From: Rachycentron canadum
Lineage: Eukaryota > Chordata > Actinopteri > Carangiformes > Rachycentridae
Direction: 5' to 3'
DNA: 64,000 nt
Assembly (NCBI GenBank): GCA_038496675.1
Contig: CM076650.1
Location: forward strand, 25,274,434-25,338,433
Numbering within the stretch: the stretch's first letter is position 1; every line of letters starts with the position of its first letter. A model generated the notes under the pieces. It was not told the origin of the DNA. It ran no database searches and worked only from the letters and a program-made list of their open reading frames with translations. Shown here in pieces: positions 36,201 through 48,235 of this stretch. The translations under genes and the position numbers were made by a program.

Positions 36201-39200
36201 GAGAGTTGGGTCTGGCATTACCGCTTACGTCGCATGCTAATATTTTCTGGGTGCTTACTCCTTTAGTCGGGCTTTTCCAAATTCATTACCATCTTAATTC
36301 AAATTGTTACACCACAGAGCAACAGCTGCCAAGCAAGAAACAAGCAACAAAGGGACAGCACCTGAACTGTTCCAGCATAATATTTGGTTTGGTTTGGCTC
36401 TTAACTGAGACCCGACAAGTTCCTGAATCTAAATGATCCCACCTCCAGCTGCATATACCCACCTCAAAGCAAATTACAGACAGATTTCTTTGTAAATGAT
36501 ATGAAATGACCCGCTATAAATTACGCTCCAAAAGTGAAGTGGGATCACACCCCTTGCTTTTTTTGGTGGCAGAGTTGTGTCCTACCAGAGACTTTAAACA
36601 TGATAAGTGTCTCCTCGTGGCACACAGCGTTAAGACGACATATTGTGTTGGATTAATGATGCTGAAATGAACTCGACCCGCATGGCTCACAGACACTTAT
36701 CAAACCAGTTCTGTAGTGCGCGTGCGTGTGTGTGTGTGTGTGTGCGTGCGTGTGTGTGCTGAGGTAGCCATTTCATACTATATCATCTGGACTAACCATC
36801 TTTTTACAGGGAATCGATGTCCTGCCAATAGGATGAATGGATTTTTCAGGATGTTGCAGAAGGCAATATGCAGGTCTGCGTTGTCTTGTATTGTTGTCTT
36901 GTACCTTTGGACTACAAATCCACAACAAGGGATTAAGGCTCAGAAAATGTATGCAAACTAAACACAGCAAGGAGAACATGATTGAGAGCCTTTCTAGAGC
37001 CACTTGATCCCTCACAGTTGGTCTTTGCATGATTGCATTATATGTTTATTGATTTTTTTAAAAAGGTATCATGACTAGTTATTCAGATAACGCTATATGT
37101 AAAAAAAAAAAACTCCACAGTTGCAGTCCCTGTGTGACGTTTTGTTATGCGTCCCTGACAGCCACAGCCAGGCCCAGACACAGCATGTTTTTGGGTCATC
37201 CTGCCGTTGATCCGTCCCATTATCGTAAACGTGATGTTTCATCAACACCTCGAGGGAACTTCCGCAAACACTCACTCGGACAAGATGAAGAATAAACTGA
37301 CTGGATGTTGGTGGTCAGTCAAGATTCAAGGTCATGGTGGTGAGATTGTGACCATATTTCCTGCAAACTTTCAAGCTGGTATGTGGATGCATACAACTGT
37401 GAGGTGAACGAGAATTCTGGGTTTAGATTCAAAGCCACAGTTTAATATTATTTCTGTGATCAACTCAAAGCATGAAAATGACTAATAAAGTCTCTTTTAA
37501 CAACAGTGCCCCCCCACCCCCACCCCCCTTGCTCCCCTCCCAGGGTTAACTCAGCCCATTAAAAGCTTTAGAGCATTAACACAAGCAACTGGACTCAGTG
37601 GTATAAATAGTGACGGACTTTTGTTCCTAGCCAATCTAGCAAAAGAGCCAGAGAGAAAAGAGGCCCAACAAAGGTAAAAGAAAAGCTTCTGTTTTAAGGA
37701 CTCTAGGTGAACAAGCAGGAGTTGAAAAGAGGAAGGAAGTTTAAAAAAAAAAAAAAGAAAGACAACAAAGTAGGGGAGGAGAGGAGGGGAGGATTAAATG
37801 AGTGACTATTTTATATTCCCCGTGTTCAACCCAAATGGAAAGTTACCCCGGATAAGTTTTCCAGTAACATATACTTTATTGGTATTCATTCACCGTAGGG
37901 AGCAGATGTAAGGTCAGGAGCAATCAGCCTGATGTGGACTCACGAACAGGGGTTCAAAATCCACGTTTAGCATCATTCAATTTCTAACACCTTTTGGCAT
38001 GTTTGTGTCTGAGTCTACCATTAATTGCAAAACCATACACCCATAACAATCAAATGTCTGAGATACCAACTGCGCCTTAAATCAAAGCTTATCATTCATG
38101 GAGCAAAAAAAAAAAAAACAGTCCACAGAAATGCAGTAATGGTTAGAATTCCATTTTGAATTCATGAATAGAAGTTCAAGCAGTTTCCTAAATTGGCTAA
38201 GTATGTGTTTGAAAAGCGGTAATTGTATTAAAACATTTTAAGATTCCTACAAATCTCCAAACCTTTGGAAGGGAGGATGAATGAATGTGAATGGCGCTGA
38301 CTAATACCGTCATCTCAAACAACACATGCAGTAAACTTGGGACTGGATGGATGGATGAGTGAATATCCAGTGAGAAACTATTCCTACCCAACAGGGTTCC
38401 ATTGAGATTTCAAGTTCACTTCATCTCTATAGAGATTACTTGTTAGCAAAGAATGGCTCTTATTCATTCCCCTCACATTGAACTTTATCATAGAGCAGTT
38501 TATGCTCCACTGCCCAGTATCCAAAGGAGGTTTTGGGCCAAATCTCAATCCGTATTGCACTCTCTTTAATTCACTTAGACCAGATATAAAAGGCACAAAC
38601 GTATGTTTTCTTGCAATGTATCTAATAGCCCAATGAAGCAACTGTTGCGGCTTGTTGAAATTGGAATTGTCAGTGAACCAAAGAAGAAGGAATGATTTCT
38701 CTGTCTATTGAAGGACGCATTTCACTACACAGTGACTTCATTCATTCAGTTCAGGAAATGTGCATATTTCACACACAAAGCCAGCTCTTAACCACAGCTT
38801 TCAGAGTCTTCTAAGATGTGCTCTGCTTTCCTAGGAATTCAACATCCTGTTGACTCTTCCATAAAGTGCTGGTTATTGGTCACGCAATCAGCCGTGCCAC
38901 TAATATTAAGAGCAGAAATTGAATGCACCTGCTGTTTACACACTAGGTTTTATTCAGCAAAGACAGGCAATTATGTTCTATTCATAATACTGACTTGTGG
39001 ATTCATTTCCTCTAGAAGAATACATGCAAAGTGATGGGAGCACATCTCTTCAGCATATGAGGGGGGTGGAATGGGAAAATCCAGGCAAGATGGAGCTGAA
39101 GATCGATCTTGATCCATTTGAAAGGCCAAATGAGTGACCACTTTGAAAGCTTTTCCACTGTAATATTAACATTTGCTGCTCTGGAACTTTTCTAGTGTAT

Positions 39201-41563
39201 TTGGAGTGAGCCAATGGTAATTATTAATGAGTTTCATTTTTAAGCCATTGTGCTAGGTGCACAATGCCGACAACTTTAAAAAGGAAAGCAAAGCACAGCA
39301 TCGCTAACAACCAGGAGTCACTAGACCAAATACGAACAATCTGTTATAATTCTCTTATTGCAGTCGGAGCTCATCTTGTTGATTTGTTTACCTCAGTGGT
39401 TGTGCTCCAGATGATTTATTCATGAGCACGAGGAAAACCACATCACTCCAGAAGATTCTATGCTTTCATATGAATAGTGTGATCAGGGCCTTTTTTTACT
39501 TATCAGTGCTTCAGGCAAGGGCATCATTTGAAACAGCCGGCATCACTTCTTTGTCACTGAGAGAAATCGTCTGAGTAACCATGAGGTCCTTGTGGATAAC
39601 AAGCAACATTCTATAGTCTGTAAGCCTTATACATAGGCGCCTGTTTAAAGGTGCTAAATGCAATGATGGCTTAAGTTCCTGGCAATGACTCCACTACCCG
39701 CAATCAACAAGAAACCATTCATGTTTTGTAGTTAATGCAACTTTTGTGCATTGTGCTTTTGTGCATCTGTTGTAGCCTTTATTTCATGATGATAATGAGA
39801 TTTCTGAGAGCAATCATCTTGGAAATGTTTGCTTGGAAATGAGTTGCATCTGGCTTTTGAGAGGGACAGAGCCAGGAGTTACGCTCAAATACAAGCACAT
39901 GGCTGGGTTTCATTCCAGAGAGGTCAGGGTTAGGGTTAGCAGGTAGACTGGTCAGCACTGTGCTGGTTGTCCCTCACCAGCTGTACCAGGATAGGATCAT
40001 CCATATGTGATGTATAAAGTTCCAATGTTATGATGTGTTTGACCAGGCTAATATTGTGGTGAAACTTGTATGTGGTGCACAAATTGGGACTAATATTATG
40101 GCAAGGTGACAATTTATTTATTCTAACGGACACTGTGGTAAGGAAGCTATTTGGCTAAAAGGTGGCAAGGTGGCTTCCTAAGTCAAATTTAAACTCAACT
40201 TCTCTGAAGTACACGGGAGCAGACACATGTCACATACACACGTCGTCTTAACAGTGTTATTAGACCTCAGTGGTTCTAGATAGAGACATGTCAAACTGGA
40301 GAATCAGAAATTTCAGACAAGCGCGAGTCATTTACTACAATTGGAAAACAAATGCTTGAGTTGAAAAAATTGGGGCGGTCTCACCTTTCGTCAGGTCCAC
40401 TGTGCCATTTCACCTGTGCGTAAACAGAGGATGTGAATTGTATGCTCAATAAGGCGAATACTAGGCTTAGCGCATTCTGCCGCAAAGCAAGGCATGACTC
40501 CATTGCATTAACAGGCTCAGATACATTACATTACATCAGATACATACTTTTCTGGTGGAGCGTGGTATTCATGCATATGCGCTCAATATAAAATCAGTTA
40601 GGATACAATAGGGACATGGGTGTGGAATTCTGCATGTTCACAGTTTCAGTCTGAGGTTTTTGGTGAAACAGCATAGATGTGAAAGTAACATAAACTCCAA
40701 AGCAGCTGCGGCTGACCTGTCGTTTTGGTCATCGGCATCTTGGTTTTTTGAGGGCAGAAGTAAACATATTAGGATGTGGGGGTGGATATAAGTCACAACC
40801 TAGGGACACTACACATGCCCACCTGACTACAACAGGTTCATGGCTGCTATGTGTGAAGTTACTGGTAACAAAGTTAAAATGTGATTTGAGGTAGGTGTAC
40901 ACTTTATACACTTTACAGTGTTTAAGTAATGTTATTGTAGCTATTGTGGATAAAAACACATATATCAAATACGCATTCATTTAGAATCGCTTTGTTTGAA
41001 TTCATTCATCTCGATCATCTTGCCATGGTAGTTTTTTATTCAATGTCCAATCATAATGTAAGACTAATCAATTATTTTCCTGTCTTGGCAGATGAAACCA
41101 CCACTGATTGATCCTCGTCCTCCTCTCCAGTTTTCTCCACTTCATTGTTTCATGTGGTAACACTCCAGCTCCAACTTGAGAGCTGTCGGTTCCAAGACCT
41201 ACCTTGTTTTCCTGCGCTCCAGCTTTATCGCTGCCAACCTACTCCGTCTCCAGCCTTTGTTAGTACCTGTCTCCAATCTGTCAGGATCCACTCACATCTC
41301 GGGTGTCCATCTACAACCCTGGTCGCACTCTTGAGATCAGTCTGTTGAACATGAAGGAAACATTCAATTTCTCTCCAATTTTATGCTAGTGGGCTAAATC
41401 TGGTGTGTAAACTGATGTCTTTCTTTCTCTCAATCTCTCTCTCTGTCTGTCTCTCTCTCTCTCCTCGGGTCTGTATAGAAAACAATAGCCAATAAAAATA
41501 AAAAAAAAAAAAAATAATAATAATAATGACATGCAAAAACAAAAAGCAAAATATAAGGCCTAT
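36201..41563. other. Upstream intergenic DNA without recognised genes
   Basis: Besides the GT microsatellite, there are A12 at about 37100-37111, a C-rich run at about 37508-37530, A-runs near 37743 and 38106, (GGAT)n near 38344-38356, an AGGGTTAGGGTTAG pair at 39926, pyrimidine-rich sequence at 41100-41340, (TC)n at about 41420-41463 and A/AAT runs near 41497-41527. The 85-codon minus frame at 38384-38641 is unidentified. Confidence 0.55.
36717..36758. repeat. (GT)n microsatellite with GC interruptions
   Basis: GCGCGTGCGTGTG... continues as GT with CGTGCG interruptions to about 36758. Alternating purine-pyrimidine throughout. Confidence 0.95.
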
Positions 41564-41630
41564 CATAACAAAGTTACCTCAAGGCACTTTACATATAGAG
41601 CAGGTCCAGACCAAACTCTTTATAGAATTA
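41564..41630 (+). repeat. Fragment of the AGAGCAGGTC repeat
   Basis: AAGTTACCTCAAGGCACTTT, then ACATATAGAGCAGGTCCAGA and CCAAACTCTTTATAGAATT, is closer to the recalled teleost consensus than the copies at 20077 and 46090. Only the central block is present. Confidence 0.65.
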
Positions 41631-44600
41631 TTTCAAGCTAACAAACAGCATAAGAGTCTGTGGACAGGCACAATCCAACAACGATAAAAATACATAAAAG
41701 AAATGACAACACAGCTGAATGAAAACAATGTATGCAACTCAAATTTACTGTCACCTATCCATAACCCCAGACTGAATCCAGACCAGGCATGCAAATCCAG
41801 CCAGGAAAACCCTCAAACATTTCTCTTTGGTGTTTAATATTATAATTAAATATGGATTTAATTTTTTTTTTTTTTTTTTACAGGATCACCAAAACATCGA
41901 GCAGAACATGCAATTGTAGCTAATTCCACCTTGTCCATTTGTGGAAAAAGTTGGACTTTGTGTTTCATGACAGTAGTCGATGGGAGTCTATCGTATTGTA
42001 TTGTATTGCTTTTTAACGTATTTCCGAATTTGCTTAACTTTGCTGCATCCAGTTTTATGCTGTTTATAGCATAAATGTCACACTCCAGTTCCCCACAGTC
42101 TGCCCTCCAACTCCATACTTTATTCTTACTCATATTCATATAACCAAAAAAATAACCAGTCCACTGAGCCTCTCGGGTTGTAATGTGCCCCCGCCAAGTT
42201 TTTAGAAATGAAGTTGAGCTTTGCACTCACAACAGGGATCGTGAGAAACAGCAGAAGGGCGGTGCATACCGTTGGTGTTGTTGTTTTGCACACTGTAGCC
42301 CGGGATGTCGTACACTGAGGGTGCTTATTGAAGCTTATCGATGGTCATGTGCATGATGTCACCTCAATTCTCCCCAAAAGAGCCAGAGAACTTTTAGTAG
42401 AAGTTTTACGTGCTAACTATGTGTGGTTATTTCGCTGCTAAATGCTTCCCTATACTCAACTTACCTGCAAGTCATTAACCCTGTCTGCCCTGTATGTTTT
42501 GAGCTGGTACAATACCTTGGGATGTTATGTCTTTTTCACTGAAAAGAAGCTCCCTACAGACACTATGAGAGCGGTGAGAGTGAACCAGACAAAGATGGAC
42601 AATGAGCTGGAAATCACTATAAATCTGCATGAAGCCAAACAGATTTCAGAGACAATACTCTTCATCACTGTGAGCGACCCCTTTCACCCTGTCACATTGT
42701 TTTTTCATATTTTCATATTGTCATTGATACACCCTTATTGTAAATATACTATATTAATAATAGAATATATAATAAAGGGTGCGTACTGAGAATGTATTTG
42801 TTTGAGTGCCTACTTCTTACTTCTTTAGATACTTACTTTTCTCAAAATTGACATAGTCCTGATTTCACAACCTCTCTGTCTCTTGGCAAAAATTATGAAA
42901 ATAATTTGCACGTATCTTCTGCCGCATATCCTCCAGTTTCCAGATAACTGATTCATTTGTTCCTGAGCATGACATTGCACACCACCCACTGACCTGCACC
43001 TCATTGCAAATAAGTACATTTTTAATTGACCTCACATCTGAGCAGAGCTACCAACCTAAGAAGATAATTATGAGAGGTCTGCGCTAATGATGTCTTTAAG
43101 TTTCAGGGCCATCCGTCCCCCAGTCAACTTTGACCTGAGGAATCGTTTGCAATGGTAGGACTGCGAAAAGTGCAATTAAGCGGTAATTTGTGGCGGAGAC
43201 CACGGGACAATTGCAAGACAGTGGGTGGCCGTTTCGTTCAGTTTGAGCATGCCTAATAAGCAGTCTGTCTCCCTTCTCGCCGGCTCTTAGCATCTGTTGC
43301 CTGATGTGAGATGTCACTAAATAATGACAAGGAGCAACAGAATCATACTGTGGTTATGAATTATGCCTGCTAATTTGAGAGTTCAGAGAAAAACAATGCT
43401 GTTTGCCTGGATATAATTAGTTAGCTGCACCTAAATAGGTGGTCGGATTTGAAATTAATTATTTCAAATCATACAGACACTGCATATTTCACATTTATTG
43501 AGAAAAGTAGGCTAGATTTTTGTAGACATTGACTATGCATCATTGCTTCTGGCTAAGCTCAAATACAACACCCTGGGTCTTGTTAAACATCAAAACCTCA
43601 ACTTCTGTATCTATATTGGCCATAATTACTGAACGCACACTGCACTGCATATTAAGTCACATCTGTTCTATCAAGGGGCAATTGCTCCTGTGGATTTCTA
43701 TACCAATGCTTTCCTTTATCAACTCACTGGGAAAACTGAAAAAAAAAATAAATATATGATAGGAAAGTCCTATGAAATAGAATCGATTGTTTGCAATCAC
43801 CAAAATGGCACAAGCTATTACTGCCCTGAAACAATGGAAAAAACAAATCACTCCAAAACTGGTGACACTAGCACCTTGGATTCCTTCACCTGAATCAAAT
43901 AAATGCTTGTTTGCAGAAAGGTTTTCAGTAAACTATGGCCAGAACAGGCGTACATATAACACACTGAGTAATTGAGTCCACCATGCATATTTATGACTAA
44001 ATAGACCCCCTGTTGGCCCCTGAATATATTGGAGAGAATGGTGATTTTGGCGGAGGCTCTACTCTGCAATATATGGCTTTATAAAGGGGCTTTAGCCTTG
44101 CTAAATCAGTCATTCTAATCTGTTGTTCCTATAAGAATGGGCTATATCAGCAGGCCGGCTGTATGGTCAACAGATCATGTTGCTGTAGGCAAGGGCTCTA
44201 AACATGCCTTGGGAAGGAAGTGAAAACGATTCGCCAAATGCCACAGTAAGAATTAAGCAGAGCTACAGGGGATGACGGACGATATTACCCAGAAACTTCT
44301 TTTGTTTGCCACATCTGCATCTCCATGTTATCATCTTGTGCCATCAGCAAAGTTGCCGCAGTATCAGTATTTATTTTGAGTTTTTCTGGTCTTTTACCAA
44401 AGATTGCACTATACAGTCTTTGCTGCCATTCTTTCCCTGTGGCTTAAAATTAAGCTGATGAGAGCTGAGGTCAAGGGTAAGAAAAAGCAAAAGGACGAGT
44501 GGCAATAGGTTCAGAGGCTCCATAGAACTGTATGGAACTGCAAAGATGAGTGAGAATTCTCCGTGTATTAATTACTCCCTGTATAAGAGTGTGTAATAGT

Positions 44601-46089
44601 GGGTCTTGACTCCGGATCTGAAAAGAAGTCAGTGCAGAAGTGCCTTCAGCCTGCATTCTACCTAATCACAACGAAGGGACGACTCCACTTGCAAAAAAAA
44701 AAAAAAAAAGGCTGTTTGAATAGAAGTCTATGCGAAAACTTCTCCCTTGATTTATTACCTCAGTAAACATTTTCCTAATGCGTTTATGGTCTCAGTCTCT
44801 AGCTTCAAGTCCTCTTTATACGACATCATGTTCATTTTTTTTGGAGGAAAATAGACCATAAAGCAGGGTATGCATTAGGGTTGTGGCTACCCCATGACTG
44901 AAAAGACTGTACCAGAAACTGCATGACAATTAGGATAGAGGATAGAGTACAGAGCAGCTCCACCTGCATGTGGTCCCTTCTGGTTTAAAAAAAAACTGAT
45001 GACGGCCAAATTACAAACGCAGAGCTTCAAAGCGGCAGCGAACAAACCAATGGGTGACACACACTCGCAGTTTGCTTCATTGATAATGTAAAGATTGATC
45101 AATCATGTAGAACACACACACACACACAAATGTTTTGTTAATAAAATAAACTAGCATGAATGCACATGAATGTATTTCTTTCTTGAATCATTAAAGTGTA
45201 TGAAATACTTTAAATGTTCCTTTTGATGATAAATGTGTCCTATGGGGCAAATGGAGAAGAGAGATTAAACAGAAAAGCTATTATTTTGAAACAAGAAATG
45301 GCCTTGAGTTGACCTTGGGTAAAAAAAAATGGAATTGGACAAACGCTTGTAGACCTCACTTGCATGTGAGTCACACATATCAAATACAGCTAATTCAAAT
45401 GGAATACATCACATTTCAGGTGTCTTTGGGACATGAATGATAAATTAATCACAATGCGCAGATGTGATGTGGAAAAAAATCCACATTCTAGCAGGTTTTC
45501 CTTGATGGTGAATTGATGAAGAGGATTCTTTGAGTTCATTTCAGCGAAATAATTAAAGCGATACTGTGGCAGTGATACTATTAAGCAGCCTGAATATGAC
45601 ACCAGGGCAGTCGGAAGCACACAACAGCAGTGATGTGACCACCCCGTGTTTAACAAACACACTGCATAGAGATGCAGGGGTCTGTCTGTACCCTGGAGGC
45701 ATCATTAATGTGATGGCATTTACAACTCCTGGCTCAGTGACTAGATCAGAGTAAAAAGTGCAGACTCTGCTAAGTTTTCGTTTTAAACCTCTCAATGACA
45801 CAGCAATGGACAAGGTAATGGTGCCATCCGTGCCATAAGTCCAGTCCCGCCCACATAACAATTTTAGGATTTACATATTTACAGGATTTTCCCTTTTCCT
45901 ACTTCCTGGGTTAGGAAGGAAGAGCATTTTTGAAAAAAAAGAAAAAAGAAAAAAAAAAGATTTTTGAAAGTTGCATTGTGCAAGTTTCCTCAGTACAGTT
46001 ATCGACAAACCTCATTCAGATCTTTTGAGGGTTTTTGTTGCAGTGTATTGTTGTATTAATGTTATGCTAATTATTTACCAAGCTAATAG
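41631..46089. other. Upstream intergenic DNA without recognised genes
   Basis: Contains T-run at about 41861-41880, a TATTGTATTG triplet near 41993-42007, A-runs near 43740 and 44692-44709, (AC)8 near 45112-45127 and A-rich sequence near 45936-45959. Frames of 115-122 codons at 41858-42226 (minus) and 42442-42789 (plus) carry no recognised domain; the former reads through the T run as lysines. Confidence 0.55.
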
Positions 46090-46132
46090 TTAAGTTACCT
46101 CGAGGCACTTTCCATTTAGAGCAGGTATAGAC
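46090..46132 (+). repeat. Short fragment of the AGAGCAGGTC repeat
   Basis: TAAGTTACCTCGAGGCACTT followed by TCCATTTAGAGCAGGTATAG matches the cores at 20077 and 41564. It runs directly into the left arm of a perfect hairpin. Confidence 0.55.
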
Positions 46133-46173
46133 ATCCATGGCAGCACCTAAATTGGCTGCCATGGATGTCTATA
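46126..46173. other. Perfect 19-bp hairpin
   Basis: TATAGACATCCATGGCAGC (46126-46144) and GCTGCCATGGATGTCTATA (46155-46173) are exact reverse complements with a 10-base spacer ACCTAAATTG. The left arm starts inside the end of the AGAGCAGGTC repeat fragment. Confidence 0.92.
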
Positions 46174-47100
46174 TGGGCTCTCTGTTCTCTGCTGCTGACA
46201 TACTGCCAGTCAGGTGAAGACCGCAGTGGTACCACAATTCCACTCCTTAATGAACTTACAGCGTTCACACGCCATCTCACCCTTCTCGCACACCTTACAC
46301 AACTATTTCCACTGATATCCGTGCACTCCACGCCCTGTTGTCGTTGAGTCAAACTTTGGCTTTTGTTAAGACAGACCTTCTATTCTGTTCAATTATCATT
46401 TTTAGTTGAAAAGCGATGTTTGCTGCTTCAGTCAGCTCAAACCTGAAAACAGTGATTTATCATGTTTTACTGTCTTTAAGACTGGATGGAAGTGCCAAGG
46501 GAAAATAAAGTACCTGCATACATACACACACAAGTGCATTTATGCAGTACTACCACTAAACAATACCTGTTTCGGGACATGTCTGTGTATGTTTGATGAT
46601 GTCCACGTGAAGATGAAGCAGGATCATTGCAAACATTTTTGATATCATCAACACGAACTGACCTTATAGGGCAAACTTTGTGTAATAATTGCAGTTGCGC
46701 TCATTTTTATGATTCTGCCTCACGCAGAACCGTGCAGCATGCGGTAGTAATATAGGCTACTGCATCTGTACATGCATTAGCTCAAGGTTGTGTTATGTTC
46801 TTGATAAAAATAAAGAGAATTAACTATTCCGGTGGTCATAGCACTCTGAAATGACTTTGGAAGATGTTTATTCCACTCGAAAGATATTGTTTTCAGGAAG
46901 CACATCAGTGGAATATTTAAGAAGAGTGCGATTTGTAGCAAAGTGCAGTTGACATACTGTGTGCAGACAGGGATGGCACATGGTGAGCTGGGAGTGCAGG
47001 TTAAAGCCCATAGCAATTGCATGAATGTGACAAATAATGCAGTTATTAACTAATGATTAACTACTTGTTATGCTAAATAGACCAGTTAAGATACAGTGAC
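46174..47100. other. Upstream intergenic DNA without recognised features
   Basis: No gene or repeat recognised; short frames on both strands at 46116-46352 are mirror images of the same low-information sequence. Confidence 0.5.
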
Positions 47101-47513
47101 ATGCTTGTCACAGCTCCCCCTGTGACCTCCAGTTTTCCTAGTGTTTCTTGCCTCTGCTTTCCCCATTCTGCTCCAGGCTCCAGGCTCCCTTGTGATTGCC
47201 GGTGTGTTAGTCTGCAGCGCTTGTACTCACTTCTCTTTTCCGTGTGTAGCTCCTCACTCGGATCTCCTCAGTGTCTGCCTCTGCTACCTGTGCCATCTAC
47301 CTGTGCCTGAACCACGTGGTTGCCTCCTTGTGCCGTGTCTCCGGTCAACTCCCTGCCACACTTGGTCTCTGCCTCCCTGGGCTGCCTGGATCCATTCTAT
47401 AATCTCCCTCCCCTCAATTGGACATTAAAGAACCTTGTTTCAGCCGCTGGTGTCTCTGAGTCTGATTCTGCACCGGGGTCCTAAACTAGTTGCTGCTGTT
47501 TCATAACAATGCT
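47101..47513 (+). mobile_element. Solo LTR with 5-bp target duplication
   Basis: The 403-bp block 47106-47508 starts TGTCACAGCTCCCCCTGTGA and ends TGCTGCTGTTTCATAACA, with TG...CA ends. It is flanked on both sides by ATGCT (47101-47105 and 47509-47513), an exact 5-bp target-site duplication. Inside are pyrimidine-rich sequence and ATTAAAG near 47427, a plausible poly(A) signal some 80 bp before the end. A 5-bp duplication and this length fit a Ty3/gypsy-type LTR left by LTR-LTR recombination; fish gypsy LTRs that I recall have a similar TCTGCACCGGGGTCCTAA end. No internal domain or second LTR is present. Confidence 0.75.
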
Positions 47514-47887
47514 GTTGAGAAAGTGACACTTGCAGGTTTAATATGTTGTGAGGAGACTTTTAAGAGTTTTAGTTTGTTGAACTCTGGAAACAACTTTGCT
47601 GACTGTGTATTCTTTTTTTGTAAGTAGTACTGCGCTTCACATTCAATTCCACACTGTTACACACTTTTGGACGTGCCTGCCAAGTGTCAAGTATCTCTGA
47701 CTTCCAGCCACTGGGCACTTTCAAAGGAGCAATACATTTGCTGAAAAATACCCCAACTCTAACTGTGAAGCTGCTTTTATTCATTTTCCTGTTGCGATTG
47801 AAGAAGATCGTAGCCCACACTATGGAAGATAGTTCAATGATAATGTAATTTGATAATAGCATTGTGATTTTCCATATATGTGTGTGT
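47514..47887. other. Upstream intergenic DNA without recognised features
   Basis: AT-rich, no gene or repeat recognised. Confidence 0.5.
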
Positions 47888-48235
47888 CCATTTTCAAAGT
47901 CTTGCTCTACAAGACAATATTCAAAAGCAAGAAGCAAAGCACCTTTTACATTTTCATTTACATGGCACTATGCTCTTTTGAGGACAAAATGAAAATGCAA
48001 ATTTGGAAGAATTTGAAAACACTCACTCGTGAAGGTGGGTCTTCCAGCAGGACGCCGCTGCCTTGTCACCTGTTAGTCAACTGTCAGGACAGTGGTAAAT
48101 GTGAAAAGGAAAATACAAATTGAATTATTGTATTTTAATTTTCATTTTGACCCGAATAACACAAACGTGGGAAAATAAGAAGGCTACTGTGGTGAATGCT
48201 ATTATCATTCGAAGTCCTCTATAAGCTTCCACAAC
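47888..48235 (-). repeat. AT-rich dispersed repeat with CATTTTCA-type motifs (copy 1)
   Basis: On the minus strand 47922-47888 reads GAATATTGTCTTGTAGAGCA then AGACTTTGAAAATGG, matching the unit at 56292-56332. The interior has ACATTTTCATTT and ATTTTAATTTTCATTTTGAC. The plus-strand right edge, CATTCGAAGTCCTCTATAAG then CTTCCACAACAT, matches the edge at 56459-56490. The ends therefore look related in inverted orientation. Confidence 0.55.

Noticed and set aside
38384..38641. 85-codon minus-strand frame that might be a LINE tail
   Set aside because: Some wording resembles retrotransposon C-termini, but I could not match it to any family with confidence.
39926..39939. AGGGTTAGGGTTAG as an interstitial telomere
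   Set aside because: Only two units; expected by chance and common in vertebrate DNA.
41154..41351. Second possible solo LTR with TGTGG...GAACA ends
   Set aside because: The flanking pentamers do not match, and the ends were chosen after the fact in pyrimidine-rich sequence.
41858..42226. 122-codon minus-strand open frame ending in poly-lysine
   Set aside because: The lysines come from a T run, and no domain is recognised; probably chance or an old repeat.
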